A stretch of DNA of 64,000 nt from Shewanella sp. OMA3-2 (GTDB lineage: Bacteria; Pseudomonadota; Gammaproteobacteria; Enterobacterales; Shewanellaceae), in the NCBI RefSeq assembly GCF_021513195.1, contig NZ_CP090974.1, forward strand, positions 2,802,001 to 2,866,000, in the 5' to 3' direction. This document shows positions 52,431 to 63,789 of this stretch, piece after piece. A program made the translations under genes and the position numbers. The notes below the pieces were generated by a model that was given only the letters and a program-made list of their open reading frames with translations, was not told where the DNA came from and ran no database searches. Position 1 is the stretch's first letter. Each line of letters opens with the position of its first letter.

Positions 52431-54149
52431 ATGCAGGTTAATGGCATTGTGGTATCAACAGGTATTGCCTTTGGGCAAGCGCTTAATATTACCACCCAAC
52501 CACAACCACTTGATCTTCGCTTATTACCTCTTTCGAGTATAGAAACTGAAAAAAAGTCGCTAAGAAGCGCAATTAGCAAACTGATAAAATACTTACAAGA
52601 CTGCCAACAACGTGTTTGCCCAAGTTGCGATAATTTTCAACTTATCGATGCCGACATCTTGCTACTTGAAGATGATGAGTTATTAACTGACATGCTACAG
52701 CACATTGTGCAATATCGCGTCAGTGCAGCTGTCGCCATTGATAGGACCTTTAATGATCAGGCGCGAGTCATCGCAGAAATGTCTGACCCTTATCTTGCTA
52801 ATCGCAGCCAAGATATTTTATTACTCAGTCAGCGCCTAATCGCTACATTACAAGGTGCTAACCAACACGACTTATCCAAACTGAGCCAAGACACCATCTT
52901 GCTCGCAGATGATCTTACCCTGGCAGATTTTGCCATGCTGCCACTCGAGTTTATTAAAGGTATAGTGTTAGAGTCTGGCGGTTTAACAAGCCACACCGCC
53001 ATTCTTGCTCGGTCCGCCGGTATTCCTGCCTTGCTTAATTGTCCCTGGTCTAGTCAGGATGGCCATATTCAAGATGGATCGCCACTGATTTTAGATGGCA
53101 TTAATGGCGTTTTATGTGTCCACCCCACGCCAGCTGAATTAACCTCTTTACAGCTAAAACACGCTCATTACCTTGAACAACAACAAGCGCTAATGGCTTA
53201 CAAAGACATGCCAAGTCAAACCCGTGATGGCCACTCACTTATATTGCGCGCTAATGTAGGTAACCTAAATGATATAAGTTCATTAATGCAGGTAGGCGCT
53301 GAAGGTATTGGCCTGTTTAGAACCGAATTTTTATTGATGAACGCTAAAGCTTTGCCTGATGAAAATCAGCAGTACAAGTTATATTGCGAGGCTATGCATG
53401 CACTCAGTGGGCAAATGTTATCGATTAGAACATTTGATGTTGGTGCAGATAAAGAGATCCCTTGTTTACATCAGCTCACTGAAGACAACCCCGCTTTGGG
53501 TGTAAGAGGCATTCGCTATAGTTTGCAGCACCCAGACATGTTTATGGTGCAAATTAAGGCTATTTTGCGGGCGGCCAGTCACGGTCAAATTCGGTTAATG
53601 TTTCCGATGATAAGCCAGCTGGAAGAACTGCAACAAGCACTTGAACTCATTGAGCAAGCTAAACAACAGCTGCGCCAACAAGATATCCGCTTTGGCTCGG
53701 TTGAGTATGGCATAGTGGTTGAAACACCCGCAGCCGTATTAGCCTTAGCAAGTATGTTACCGTATTTAGATTTTGTCAGTATTGGCAGTAACGACTTAAC
53801 CCAATACACCCTTGCCGCTGACCGAACAAACCTGAAACTTGTTAGCCGTTACCCCACTTTATCACCTGCAGTACTCAGGCTTATCACCATGGCAATCAGT
53901 GACTGTCAAAATGCTAAGGTTAAGGTCTGTTTATGTGGGGAACTTGCAGGAAATGAGCACGTCTTACCTTTATTGATGGGCATGGGATTAAATGAGTTAA
54001 GTATTAATCCCAGTAATCTATTAGCGGTAAAATCGCGAGTGATTAATGGTAATTACCAAGCATTTTTTCAACATGCACAACTGGTTAAACAATTAAAAAC
54101 TAATGCAGCCATTGACGAAGCGATAAAAAAGTTTAACTTAGATAATTAA
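52431..54149 (+). CDS. ptsI: PTS enzyme I
   Basis: A 572-residue phosphoenolpyruvate-protein phosphotransferase. The active-site His188 lies in GGLTSHTAILARSAGIPAL; the PEP-binding barrel shows GIGLFRTEFLLM, GVRGIRYSL, IGSNDLTQYTLAADR and CGELAGNE. Length matches E. coli EI (575). It phosphorylates HPr. It is operonic with ptsH; crr follows after 266 bp with a probable own promoter. Confidence 0.97.
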   Translation: MQVNGIVVSTGIAFGQALNITTQPQPLDLRLLPLSSIETEKKSLRSAISKLIKYLQDCQQRVCPSCDNFQLIDADILLLEDDELLTDMLQHIVQYRVSAAVAIDRTFNDQARVIAEMSDPYLANRSQDILLLSQRLIATLQGANQHDLSKLSQDTILLADDLTLADFAMLPLEFIKGIVLESGGLTSHTAILARSAGIPALLNCPWSSQDGHIQDGSPLILDGINGVLCVHPTPAELTSLQLKHAHYLEQQQALMAYKDMPSQTRDGHSLILRANVGNLNDISSLMQVGAEGIGLFRTEFLLMNAKALPDENQQYKLYCEAMHALSGQMLSIRTFDVGADKEIPCLHQLTEDNPALGVRGIRYSLQHPDMFMVQIKAILRAASHGQIRLMFPMISQLEELQQALELIEQAKQQLRQQDIRFGSVEYGIVVETPAAVLALASMLPYLDFVSIGSNDLTQYTLAADRTNLKLVSRYPTLSPAVLRLITMAISDCQNAKVKVCLCGELAGNEHVLPLLMGMGLNELSINPSNLLAVKSRVINGNYQAFFQHAQLVKQLKTNAAIDEAIKKFNLDN

Positions 54150-54283
54150 TATTAAATTGGTTTAATAAGTGCCCTAGTTGAATGCGCTATGGACCAAAGA
54201 TTGATACTGTGCTGGATAAGAAACAGTAGTGAAATAATATAAAGCCCAACACTAAAAACAGTAAATAATATACATTCGCCAAC

Positions 54284-54326
54284 GCTTATGTGTTAGAGCA
54301 AAGCTTATGTATTAGAGCAAAGCTTA
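54284..54326. repeat. Short tandem duplication upstream of crr
   Basis: Two near-perfect copies of GCTTATGTGTTAGAGCAAA (one base different) lie head to tail at 54284-54302 and 54303-54321, followed by GCTTA. They sit about 90 bp before the crr start and may influence its promoter. Confidence 0.7.
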
Positions 54327-54415
54327 ACCCTTGGCACTTAACAGGTATAAAGTGATATGCAGTTCGCTGTGTACTATAACCATAAAGATAACGACATAAT
54401 AAGAGGCTTGTTCTA

Positions 54416-54931
54416 ATGGGATTTTTAAGCCGTATTCGACGACTAATATCAGGTCAAACTGAACTCACTGGCGGCATTGCTATTTTAGCGCCAGTATCAG
54501 GTCAAATTGTACCAATAGAGAAAGTACCCGACGTGGTATTTGCTGAAAAAATTGTAGGTGATGGTATTGCCATTAATCCTGAGGGTGAGTTTATTGTTGC
54601 GCCAATTGACGGCACGATTGGTAAAATCTTTGAAACTAACCACGCATTTAGCATTGAGTCAGCCCAAGGGTTAGAATTGTTTGTCCATTTTGGTGTAGGC
54701 ACAGTTGAACTTCGTGGTAACGGCTTTAAACGCCTTGCTGAAGAAGGGCAACAAGTTAAAGCCGGCGACCCCATATTATCTTTCGACTTAGCCTTTTTAC
54801 AAGGTCAAGTCGAAAGCTTATTAACACCTGTGGTACTGGCCAATATGGAAGACATTAAAGGCCTAGACAAATCTGTACAAGGTTATGTAACCGCAGGTAA
54901 AGATGTGATTTTTACCGTGCAGCTATCTTAA
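54416..54931 (+). CDS. crr: PTS EIIA-Glc
   Basis: A 171-residue EIIA of the glucose type, phosphorylated at His91 (LELFVHFGVGTVEL). Other conserved blocks are ILAPVSGQIVPIEKVPD and GKDVIFTVQLS. It transfers phosphate to EIIBC-Glc and controls adenylate cyclase and carbohydrate permeases (inducer exclusion). It ends the pts cluster with a terminator and could regulate the maltodextrin genes in this window. Confidence 0.97.
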   Translation: MGFLSRIRRLISGQTELTGGIAILAPVSGQIVPIEKVPDVVFAEKIVGDGIAINPEGEFIVAPIDGTIGKIFETNHAFSIESAQGLELFVHFGVGTVELRGNGFKRLAEEGQQVKAGDPILSFDLAFLQGQVESLLTPVVLANMEDIKGLDKSVQGYVTAGKDVIFTVQLS

Positions 54932-54965
54932 TACAAACGCCATAAAGCGTGACCTATGAGTGTTA

Positions 54966-54998
54966 AATGCAGAATGAGTATCTGCATTCTTTTCTTTT
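54966..54998 (+). terminator. Terminator after crr
   Basis: AATGCAGA (54966-54973) pairs with TCTGCATT (54981-54988), followed by CTTTTCTTTT. Confidence 0.82.
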
Positions 54999-55219
54999 AT
55001 GATTGGCTAAGTTAATAACAAATATTTGCATGATTGAATTTTATTCAAATGCACGCCTTTATCTTGTTCAAGCGTAATCACAATGCCACAATACTGACAA
55101 AGAGTCGTTTTATCGATTAATTTCAAAACATGAGTTAACAGGCATTCATTCAAACGCTTTCATTCACAGGATTAGCAGCGTAGCGAATAATAAACAATTT
55201 AGCTGAGGGAGTATTCAGG

Positions 55220-57404
<2,185 letters not shown>

Positions 57405-57493
57405 AGAACTTTAGGCTTTAGGCTTTAATCGTAAACTGTAAGCATGTGGCGAGCCATTGCACTTACACTACTGGCTAGCCCTAACTGACCCAA

Positions 57494-57518
57494 TACAAAT
57501 ACAAATACAAATACAAAC
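57494..57518 (+). repeat. ACAAAT microsatellite
   Basis: Four tandem copies of ACAAAT (TACAAATACAAATACAAA...) in the intergenic stretch between the M15 peptidase and the hydrolase gene, about 45 bp before the latter's start. Slippage could alter promoter spacing. Confidence 0.75.
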
Positions 57519-57560
57519 ACTACAGCAAAAATCACCCAATTTAATTTACTGAGTCCTATT

Positions 57561-58370
57561 ATGTTATCCAGTTCAAAGCATTGTTTAATTGACCAACAGC
57601 CACTGCATTACACTGACGTTGGCCAAGGTAAAGTCATCGTACTATTACATGGCTTATTTGCTAATCGACAAATCTGGCAGGCTCAACTACAAAGTTTAAG
57701 CCAATACTACCGTTGTATCGCCATTGATTTATGGGGCCATGGCGACAGTAAAAGCATTCCTGCCACTACCAAAAACTTACTTGATGTCGCACAGCATATT
57801 GAATTTGCTTTAGCAGAATTAAATATCGAGCAGTACCATATTATTGGCCACGGTTGTGGCGGTGCGATTGCAGCAGAAATGGTGTTAAGCGCTCCAGCAA
57901 AAGTACAGTCGCTGGTAATGATCAACGCATTTATAGGCTTCGAGCCAGAAGTGAATTGTGTTAAATATCAGCAATGGTTGAATATCATGAATGATACTAA
58001 AACAATCACCCGCGAATTAGCTGACACTATTAGCCGGTTAATGTTTGCTAAAACAAACCAAGATAGTGCTGCAGTTGAACTATTTAGCCAACAACTGCAA
58101 AATATTGATAGTCAGCAAGTGCCGGTATTAAGTCGCTTTGCCCACATGGCAATATTTAAGCGCGATACCATGGAATTAGTAGAACAATTTACCCTACCGA
58201 CATTGGTAATAGTTGGCGTAGAAAACCATCTACGTACTGTATTAGAAAGTTATCTGATGAGTGATGATATCAGCGGTGCAAAACTCCACCATGTGCAGCT
58301 TGCAGGCCATTTAGCTATGCAAGAAAAAGCGGATGAAGTAAATCAATTACTGATTAACTTTTATCAGTAA
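57561..58370 (+). CDS. Alpha/beta hydrolase-fold protein with altered nucleophile elbow
   Basis: A 269-residue alpha/beta hydrolase. The oxyanion loop VLLHGLFANRQIWQAQ and the DLWGHGDS block are present. The nucleophile elbow reads GHGCGG, with Gly98 where the family has Ser (GHSxGG); the neighbouring residue is Cys. His250 (LAGHLAMQE) is conserved. If the sequence is right, the protein is either inactive, uses an unusual nucleophile, or works as a binding protein. BioH/YbfF-like esterases are the nearest general type. Followed by a convergent gene 19 bp away. Confidence 0.85.
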   Translation: MLSSSKHCLIDQQPLHYTDVGQGKVIVLLHGLFANRQIWQAQLQSLSQYYRCIAIDLWGHGDSKSIPATTKNLLDVAQHIEFALAELNIEQYHIIGHGCGGAIAAEMVLSAPAKVQSLVMINAFIGFEPEVNCVKYQQWLNIMNDTKTITRELADTISRLMFAKTNQDSAAVELFSQQLQNIDSQQVPVLSRFAHMAIFKRDTMELVEQFTLPTLVIVGVENHLRTVLESYLMSDDISGAKLHHVQLAGHLAMQEKADEVNQLLINFYQ

Positions 58371-58389
58371 TTGATCCACGCCACTAACA

Positions 58390-59616
58390 TTAACCATAAA
58401 ACCAGTAACACACGCTAATGGCGGCAATTATGCCGCCCAAGTCTGCCGCGAGTCCACAGCCTAATGCATGACGGCCGTTTCGAATGCCCACCGAACCAAA
58501 ATAAACCGCTAATACATAAAAGGTCGTTTCTGTACTGCCTTGAAAAATCGCCGCTAAACGCCCAGCAAAAGAGTCAACTCCATGATGCTCCATGGTTTCT
58601 AACATCATAGCTCTGGCACCTGAGCCGCTAAATGGCTTCATAATAGCGGTGGGCATAGCATCAATAAATCGTGTGTCGTATCCCAGCATAGACACCACAC
58701 TTGCCAGCCCTTGTAATACATAATCTAATGCGCCCGATGCCCGTAATAATCCAATCGCCAATAACATTGCTAATAAGTAAGGAATTAACTGCACCGCTTG
58801 GTTAAACCCGCCTTTTGCACCTTCAATAAACTCATCATATATTTCGACTTTTTTAATACCCGCCACTATTACAAAACTCATGACCAGTAATAATAAAATG
58901 CCATTACCTAATACACTCGACACTTGACCAATGGCCTCAGCGCTTAAGCTTAATAAATAAAACATCGACGCCATAATCAGCGACAATAACAAAGCAGCAT
59001 AAGCTAAAATAACGCTGTTAAATAATGAAATGCGTTGCACTATGGCCACCACCAATAAGCCGACAATGGTTGAGGCACAAGTGGCTAATAAAATGGGTAA
59101 AAAAATCTCCGCAGGCGATGCTGCGCCCTGTTGTGCTCGATATAGAAATACCGTGACAGGCACTAATGTTACCGAAGAGGTATTCAGTACTAAAAAAAGA
59201 ATTTGAGCATTGGTCGCCACAGTTTTGTTAGGATTTAAGCTTTGTAAATCTTGCATCGCTTTCAAGCCAAGTGGCGTCGCAGCATTGTCTAATCCAAGCA
59301 TATTGGCGGTTAAATTCATGCTAATGCTACCATACGCTGGATGGCCACGCGGAACCTCAGGCATTAGCTTGCACAATAATGGCTCAAACAATTTAGCAAA
59401 TAACCCTACTACCCTGGCTTTTTCCCCCACCTGCATTAACCCCATCCACAGGGCTAATACACCAATTAATCCTATGGATATTTCAGCGGCGAGTTTAGCA
59501 CTAGAAAAAAGTGCGCTCACAGAATCACTCAATACCGCCACATTGCCAGATAATAACTGCAATACGATAGCAATGGCTGCAACAACGAAAAAACCTAACC
59601 ACACTCGATTTAGCAC
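58390..59616 (-). CDS. Nucleoside-recognition (SpmA-SpmB fused) membrane protein
   Basis: A 408-residue inner-membrane protein joining a SpmA-like half (ALWMGLMQVGEKARVVGLFAKLFEPLLCKLMPEVPRGHPAYGSISMNLTANMLGLDNAATPLGLKAM) and a SpmB-like half (ASGALDYVLQGL...MPTAIMKPFSGSGARAMMLETM...GSTETTFYVLAVYFG). In Bacillus the separate proteins are needed for spore maturation; in non-sporulating gammaproteobacteria the fusion is common and of unknown function. About ten membrane segments. Single gene. Confidence 0.9.
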   Translation of the reverse strand: MLNRVWLGFFVVAAIAIVLQLLSGNVAVLSDSVSALFSSAKLAAEISIGLIGVLALWMGLMQVGEKARVVGLFAKLFEPLLCKLMPEVPRGHPAYGSISMNLTANMLGLDNAATPLGLKAMQDLQSLNPNKTVATNAQILFLVLNTSSVTLVPVTVFLYRAQQGAASPAEIFLPILLATCASTIVGLLVVAIVQRISLFNSVILAYAALLLSLIMASMFYLLSLSAEAIGQVSSVLGNGILLLLVMSFVIVAGIKKVEIYDEFIEGAKGGFNQAVQLIPYLLAMLLAIGLLRASGALDYVLQGLASVVSMLGYDTRFIDAMPTAIMKPFSGSGARAMMLETMEHHGVDSFAGRLAAIFQGSTETTFYVLAVYFGSVGIRNGRHALGCGLAADLGGIIAAISVCYWFYG

Positions 59617-59759
59617 ATAGCCTCCCTTTGCTTGGCAAATTTACTTTGAAACGTTTAACGTATTTGTCGCGGTGAGTTTATATCGCTGAATAACCAAGCG
59701 GATACATTCCATGATATTATCTCGGTAATTATGCCACGTGAGTAAACAATGTCTGCATT

Positions 59760-61211
59760 ATGGTTCAATTAAATCCAAATTTTATCAAACACATCAGCGA
59801 TGAATTACCCAAACATCTTTCATTAGATGAGTTTATTGCTATCTGTGACAAGCCGCTGCGAAAATCAATTCGAGTCAATACATTAAAAATCAGTCGCGCT
59901 GAGTTTGTAATGTTAATGCAAAATAAAGGCTGGCAATTTGAGCCCATACCTTGGTGTGATGATGGTTTTTGGATTAATGTGGATGACGAGCAACAACTGG
60001 GTAATTTAGTTGAGCATATTCAAGGATTGTTTTACATTCAAGAAGCCAGCTCAATGCTTCCGCCAACCGCGTTATTTGACGGTATTTCAGCGCCTGAACT
60101 TATTTTAGATGTGGCCTCTGCTCCGGGTTCAAAAACAACCCAAATAGCGGCATTAATGCAAAATGGGGGTTTATTAGTCGCTAACGAATACTCTGCCAGC
60201 CGAGTAAAAGTGTTACACGCCAATGTATTGCGCATGGGCGCGAGTAATGTCGCCATAACCCATTTTGATGGTCGGGTATTTGGCGAATACCTGTATGACA
60301 CGTTTGATGCCATATTGTTAGATGCCCCCTGTGGTGGTGAAGGTACGGTACGTAAAGATCCTAATGCATTAAAAAATTGGGATATCAGCGATGTTACCGC
60401 AATAGCAGAAACCCAGAAAGACCTTATCGAAGCGGCTTTTCTAGCATTAAAAACTGGCGGCACTTTAGTGTATTCAACTTGTACCCTAAGCCAACTAGAA
60501 AACCAGCAGATTTGTTACCACCTGCAACAAACCTATCCAGATGCAGTTGAGTTTGTATCATTGAATGACTTATTCCCCAATGCGCAAGCTGCCTGCACGC
60601 CCGAAGGATTTTTGCATGTATGGCCACAAATATTTGATAGTGAAGGCTTCTTCGTTGCTAAAATTCGTAAAACAGCTCCAGTAGAGCGAATTAAAAAACA
60701 GCCAAAATTACAGAAAAACTTTCCCTTTAATATTGCAACCGATAAACATATTGAGGCACTAAAGGACTATTTATTGTCCTATTTTGATATCACCTTGCCA
60801 AGTGATGCCACCGTTATGCAAAGAGACCAGGAGTTTTGGCTATTTCCAAATCAGTTTATGCCCATGATAGGAAAAATGCGTTTTCAGCGTATTGGCCTTA
60901 AGCTTGCTGATGCAATGAAAAAAGGCTTTAAAGTAAGACATGAAGCCATTATCGCTTTAGTGGGTCCAACGCAACATAATCAGCACAGTATTGAGTTAAC
61001 ATCGCCACAAGCTCAGCAGTTTTTAATGGGGAGAGACATTGAGACGACAAGCTTTAGCCCAGAACTACAACAGTGGCTTAGTGAACATGCACAGGGGGAG
61101 ATGGTAGTGAGTCATCATCAATGCGCTTTAGGCGTGGTGAAGCACTTAGGCCATAGATTGAAGAACAACCTGCCACGTGAATTAGTGAGAGATAAAGTCG
61201 CTTACACATAA
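59760..61211 (+). CDS. rsmF: 16S rRNA (cytosine(1407)-C5)-methyltransferase
   Basis: A 483-residue RsmF/YebU-type enzyme. The SAM-binding motif I is LILDVASAPGSKTTQIAAL, motif IV is LLDAPCGGEGTVRKD with the release Cys, and motif VI YSTCTLS holds the catalytic Cys. An extended C-terminal region (about 300-483) with PUA-like features is typical of RsmF. ATG at 59760 gives the family-standard start. Terminator hairpin follows. Confidence 0.95.
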   Translation: MVQLNPNFIKHISDELPKHLSLDEFIAICDKPLRKSIRVNTLKISRAEFVMLMQNKGWQFEPIPWCDDGFWINVDDEQQLGNLVEHIQGLFYIQEASSMLPPTALFDGISAPELILDVASAPGSKTTQIAALMQNGGLLVANEYSASRVKVLHANVLRMGASNVAITHFDGRVFGEYLYDTFDAILLDAPCGGEGTVRKDPNALKNWDISDVTAIAETQKDLIEAAFLALKTGGTLVYSTCTLSQLENQQICYHLQQTYPDAVEFVSLNDLFPNAQAACTPEGFLHVWPQIFDSEGFFVAKIRKTAPVERIKKQPKLQKNFPFNIATDKHIEALKDYLLSYFDITLPSDATVMQRDQEFWLFPNQFMPMIGKMRFQRIGLKLADAMKKGFKVRHEAIIALVGPTQHNQHSIELTSPQAQQFLMGRDIETTSFSPELQQWLSEHAQGEMVVSHHQCALGVVKHLGHRLKNNLPRELVRDKVAYT

Positions 61212-61254
61212 TAACGCTTATATCCTCAACTAAAGCGCTACCGTTAAAACAAGA

Positions 61255-61283
61255 AGCCTGAAATCATTCAGGCTTTTTTACTT
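61255..61283 (+). terminator. Terminator after rsmF
   Basis: AGCCTGAA (61255-61262) pairs with TTCAGGCT (61267-61274), followed by TTTTTTACTTTTTT, a classic intrinsic terminator. Confidence 0.9.
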
Positions 61284-61426
61284 TTTTACTTTTTTACTTT
61301 TTTATAATAAATTAATTATTTGATAAATAATAAGTTTATTCGATAAGGCTAAAGCATTTAATATAAAAAAGTAAATAATTGATGTTTTTTTAGGCAAGAA
61401 TTAAAAGCGCTGACTATAATTTGTGC

Positions 61427-61516
61427 AGAGATTAACTCCTCAACTCTAGCGCACGGCTCTGCAAAGAGCCATTTCCCTAGACCCAAGACAATCGGATCGT
61501 TTTGGGTCTTTTTTTT
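61427..61516 (+). ncRNA. Probable small regulatory RNA
   Basis: A consensus -10 (TATAAT, 61415-61420) with a possible -35 (TAGGCA, 61391-61396) precedes about 90 nt without a frame. This contains a hairpin GGCTCT-GCAA-AGAGCC (61455-61470), a single-stranded-looking ATTTCCCT, and a strong terminator stem AGACCCAA/TTGGGTCT (61479-61486, 61502-61509) with eight T. This promoter-hairpin-terminator layout between convergent genes is typical of an Hfq-type sRNA. I do not recognise a named family. Part of the 362-bp gap 61212-61573. Confidence 0.55.
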
Positions 61517-61573
61517 GTCAAAAATTTATCATTTATAGATTAAAAAGTCTTATTTAACCTGAACTCGGGTTAT

Positions 61574-62362
61574 TTATCGACCGATTAATTTTCCAGCGTC
61601 TTTAAACAAATTAAAGAAGTTTTCTGAAGTATAATCAGCCAGGTCTTGATACTTTTCACCGCGAAGCTCTGCCACAAACTCAGCGACATCGCGAACATAA
61701 GCTGGTTGGTTTTCTTGACCACGATGTGGCACAGGCGCAAGATAGGGAGAGTCGGTTTCAACTAGCAGTCGATCTTTAGGGACTTTACGGATAACGCTAC
61801 GTAAATCACCGGCATTTTTAAAGGTCACAATACCTGATACTGAAATATAAAAACCCAAATCCATCGCAGCTTTAGCCATTTCCCATGTTTCAGTAAAACA
61901 ATGAAGCACCCCTGCCACTTTGTCTGCTTGACCATTTTTAAGCATGGCGATAGTGTCTTCCCTGGCATCTCGAGTATGGACAATAAGGGGTTTGTTCACT
62001 TCAACGGCTAAGGCAATTTGTTGCTCAAAACATTGCTGTTGCAGTATTTTAGTTTCATCAGCATAGAAATAATCTAAGCCGGTTTCACCAATCGCAATCA
62101 CTTTAGGATCGGTAGCAAAACGTCTAATTTGATCAACATCTAAGCCTTCTTTAACATCTAAAGGATGCACCCCTGATGATAAAAAAATATTATCAAACTG
62201 CGCAACTTTATCACGCATTTGTTCAAAGCCTTGCTGACGCACATTCACGCACAACAGATAATCAACACCCTGGGCTTTGGCATTATCCATAATAATTTGT
62301 AATGAGGCTTGATCAGGTGCCGCTTTTAAACGGTCAAGGTGACAATGTGAATCAATTAGCAT
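61574..62362 (-). CDS. tatD: TatD-family metal-dependent deoxyribonuclease
   Basis: A 262-residue YcfH/TatD hydrolase with a metal-binding barrel: DSHCHLD at the start, AIGETGLDYFYA, LIVHTRDA, VLHCFTETWE and LVETDSPYLAPVPHRG. ATG at 62362 fits the family start; the TTG at 62374 is rejected. It is the last gene of tmk-holB-pilZ-tatD on the minus strand, the usual gammaproteobacterial order (ycfH after holB in E. coli). Confidence 0.93.
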   Translation of the reverse strand: MLIDSHCHLDRLKAAPDQASLQIIMDNAKAQGVDYLLCVNVRQQGFEQMRDKVAQFDNIFLSSGVHPLDVKEGLDVDQIRRFATDPKVIAIGETGLDYFYADETKILQQQCFEQQIALAVEVNKPLIVHTRDAREDTIAMLKNGQADKVAGVLHCFTETWEMAKAAMDLGFYISVSGIVTFKNAGDLRSVIRKVPKDRLLVETDSPYLAPVPHRGQENQPAYVRDVAEFVAELRGEKYQDLADYTSENFFNLFKDAGKLIGR

Positions 62363-62407
62363 AATAACAGACAAGGATTAGATAAATGAGATGCAGAGGA
62401 TACCGAG

Positions 62408-62734
62408 CTACATGGTACAGGTCAAATCACCTGACGATAATTCTTGTGCTAATAACTTTTCAATATGGTGTTTATGGCTTTCAGGATCGGTTCTAATTTT
62501 AATACCAATACCTGCGGGTCTTCCACCTGAGGCACCAATAGGATTAATCCATACCACAGAGCCTTTAAATTCATTAATTTGGCTGGTGTTAGGTAAGCGA
62601 TAAGCAATGGTGAGCTCTTGACCTAAGAAATGGCTTTCTGTGGTTGCTACAAATAATCCCGCCGGTTTAATAAACGGCATATAGGCACGATATAGCTGAT
62701 GCAAAGTATCGTAATTAACCACCAAATCGACCAT
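62408..62734 (-). CDS. pilZ: PilZ domain protein
   Basis: A 108-residue single-domain PilZ protein of the type IV pilus type, encoded between holB and tatD as in Pseudomonas and Shewanella. The pattern GLFVATTESHFLGQELTIAYRLPN...GSVVWINPIGASGGRPAGIGIKI fits PilZ, but the N-terminal RxxxR c-di-GMP motif is not evident, in line with type IV pilus PilZ proteins that do not bind the nucleotide. It presumably acts on pilus assembly ATPase function. Confidence 0.85.
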   Translation of the reverse strand: MVDLVVNYDTLHQLYRAYMPFIKPAGLFVATTESHFLGQELTIAYRLPNTSQINEFKGSVVWINPIGASGGRPAGIGIKIRTDPESHKHHIEKLLAQELSSGDLTCTM

Positions 62735-62797
62735 ATTATCTCTTAATTCTCTTATAAAATGATGTGAATATTATGTTAAGCGGTTTCAAAATAGCAC

Positions 62798-63757
62798 TTA
62801 GCTTAATGCTAGCACGTGTCTGAATTTTAAAACATAATTTTGACATAAAGCTTGTGTGTTTACATTCGCCATTGTAGCCAATTTATGGGTCATGTGCATA
62901 ACATCACCGGCTAATTCAATCACTTTGGATTGAATTAATGGATTTAACTTATTACTTTTTAACACATATTGCCTTAAGTACAAATATAAAACCTTCAAAG
63001 CATCTATTATTTGCATATCAGTTAACTTTAACAAGCTGTTTTGTAAGTGACCCGACTGTAAACTTGCGGACCAATCTTGTCGATATTCTAACAATTGTGG
63101 GTAATGTTTTGACTGTAGACTCGCGGCTAACTTTAACGGGCCACCCACCACGCCTAAACACCAGGTCACGTCATGTCGTTGCCCTTGGGCATTGGCACTT
63201 GGTAATAAATCCTGCGCGTCAAGCCAATCTGTAATCTGTAATTTAGTCGGTTGAGTAAAAGCAATTTTTTGGCAACGACTTGTAATGGTTGGTAATAAGC
63301 TCGCTGGAGTATCTGTTTGTAATAATAATAGTGTATTAGCGCCTGGTTCCTCTAAGGTTTTAAGCAGGGCGTTGGCCGCGGCAATGTTCATTCGCTCACT
63401 TTGCTCTATTACAGCGACACGTGCCCCTGATTGCTGAGCGGTATGCAGTAATGATTGACATAACTCACGTACTTGATCGACTTTGATTTGATTACCATCA
63501 CTGCGAACCCAATGTAAATCAGGATGATTACCTGATTTACATAACAGACAGGTTTTACATCTGCCACAGGCACCCTCTGGGGTTTTGTCGATACATAAGG
63601 CCATCTGAGCCATTTCAGTAGCCAGCGCTATGCCGCCTAACGCCATATCGACAGGAATAAGTTGAGCATGACTATGTTGATTTTGGTAACACAACTTAGC
63701 GAACCGCTCAAATGGAGTGGCCAACCAGGGCAGTTGTTTCAAAGTATAGTCTGTCAT
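62798..63757 (-). CDS. holB: DNA polymerase III delta' subunit
   Basis: A 319-residue clamp-loader subunit. The zinc module CGRCKTCLLCKSGNHPDLH (about 61-79) and the SRC motif (LLPTITSRCQKI, about 165) are present; the P-loop is degenerate as in E. coli delta'. The C-terminal helical collar region is recognisable. It is 32 bp downstream of tmk on the same strand. Confidence 0.94.
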   Translation of the reverse strand: MTDYTLKQLPWLATPFERFAKLCYQNQHSHAQLIPVDMALGGIALATEMAQMALCIDKTPEGACGRCKTCLLCKSGNHPDLHWVRSDGNQIKVDQVRELCQSLLHTAQQSGARVAVIEQSERMNIAAANALLKTLEEPGANTLLLLQTDTPASLLPTITSRCQKIAFTQPTKLQITDWLDAQDLLPSANAQGQRHDVTWCLGVVGGPLKLAASLQSKHYPQLLEYRQDWSASLQSGHLQNSLLKLTDMQIIDALKVLYLYLRQYVLKSNKLNPLIQSKVIELAGDVMHMTHKLATMANVNTQALCQNYVLKFRHVLALS

Positions 63758-63789
63758 CTTGTTACCTGTATATCAGCGATGGCTTAAGG

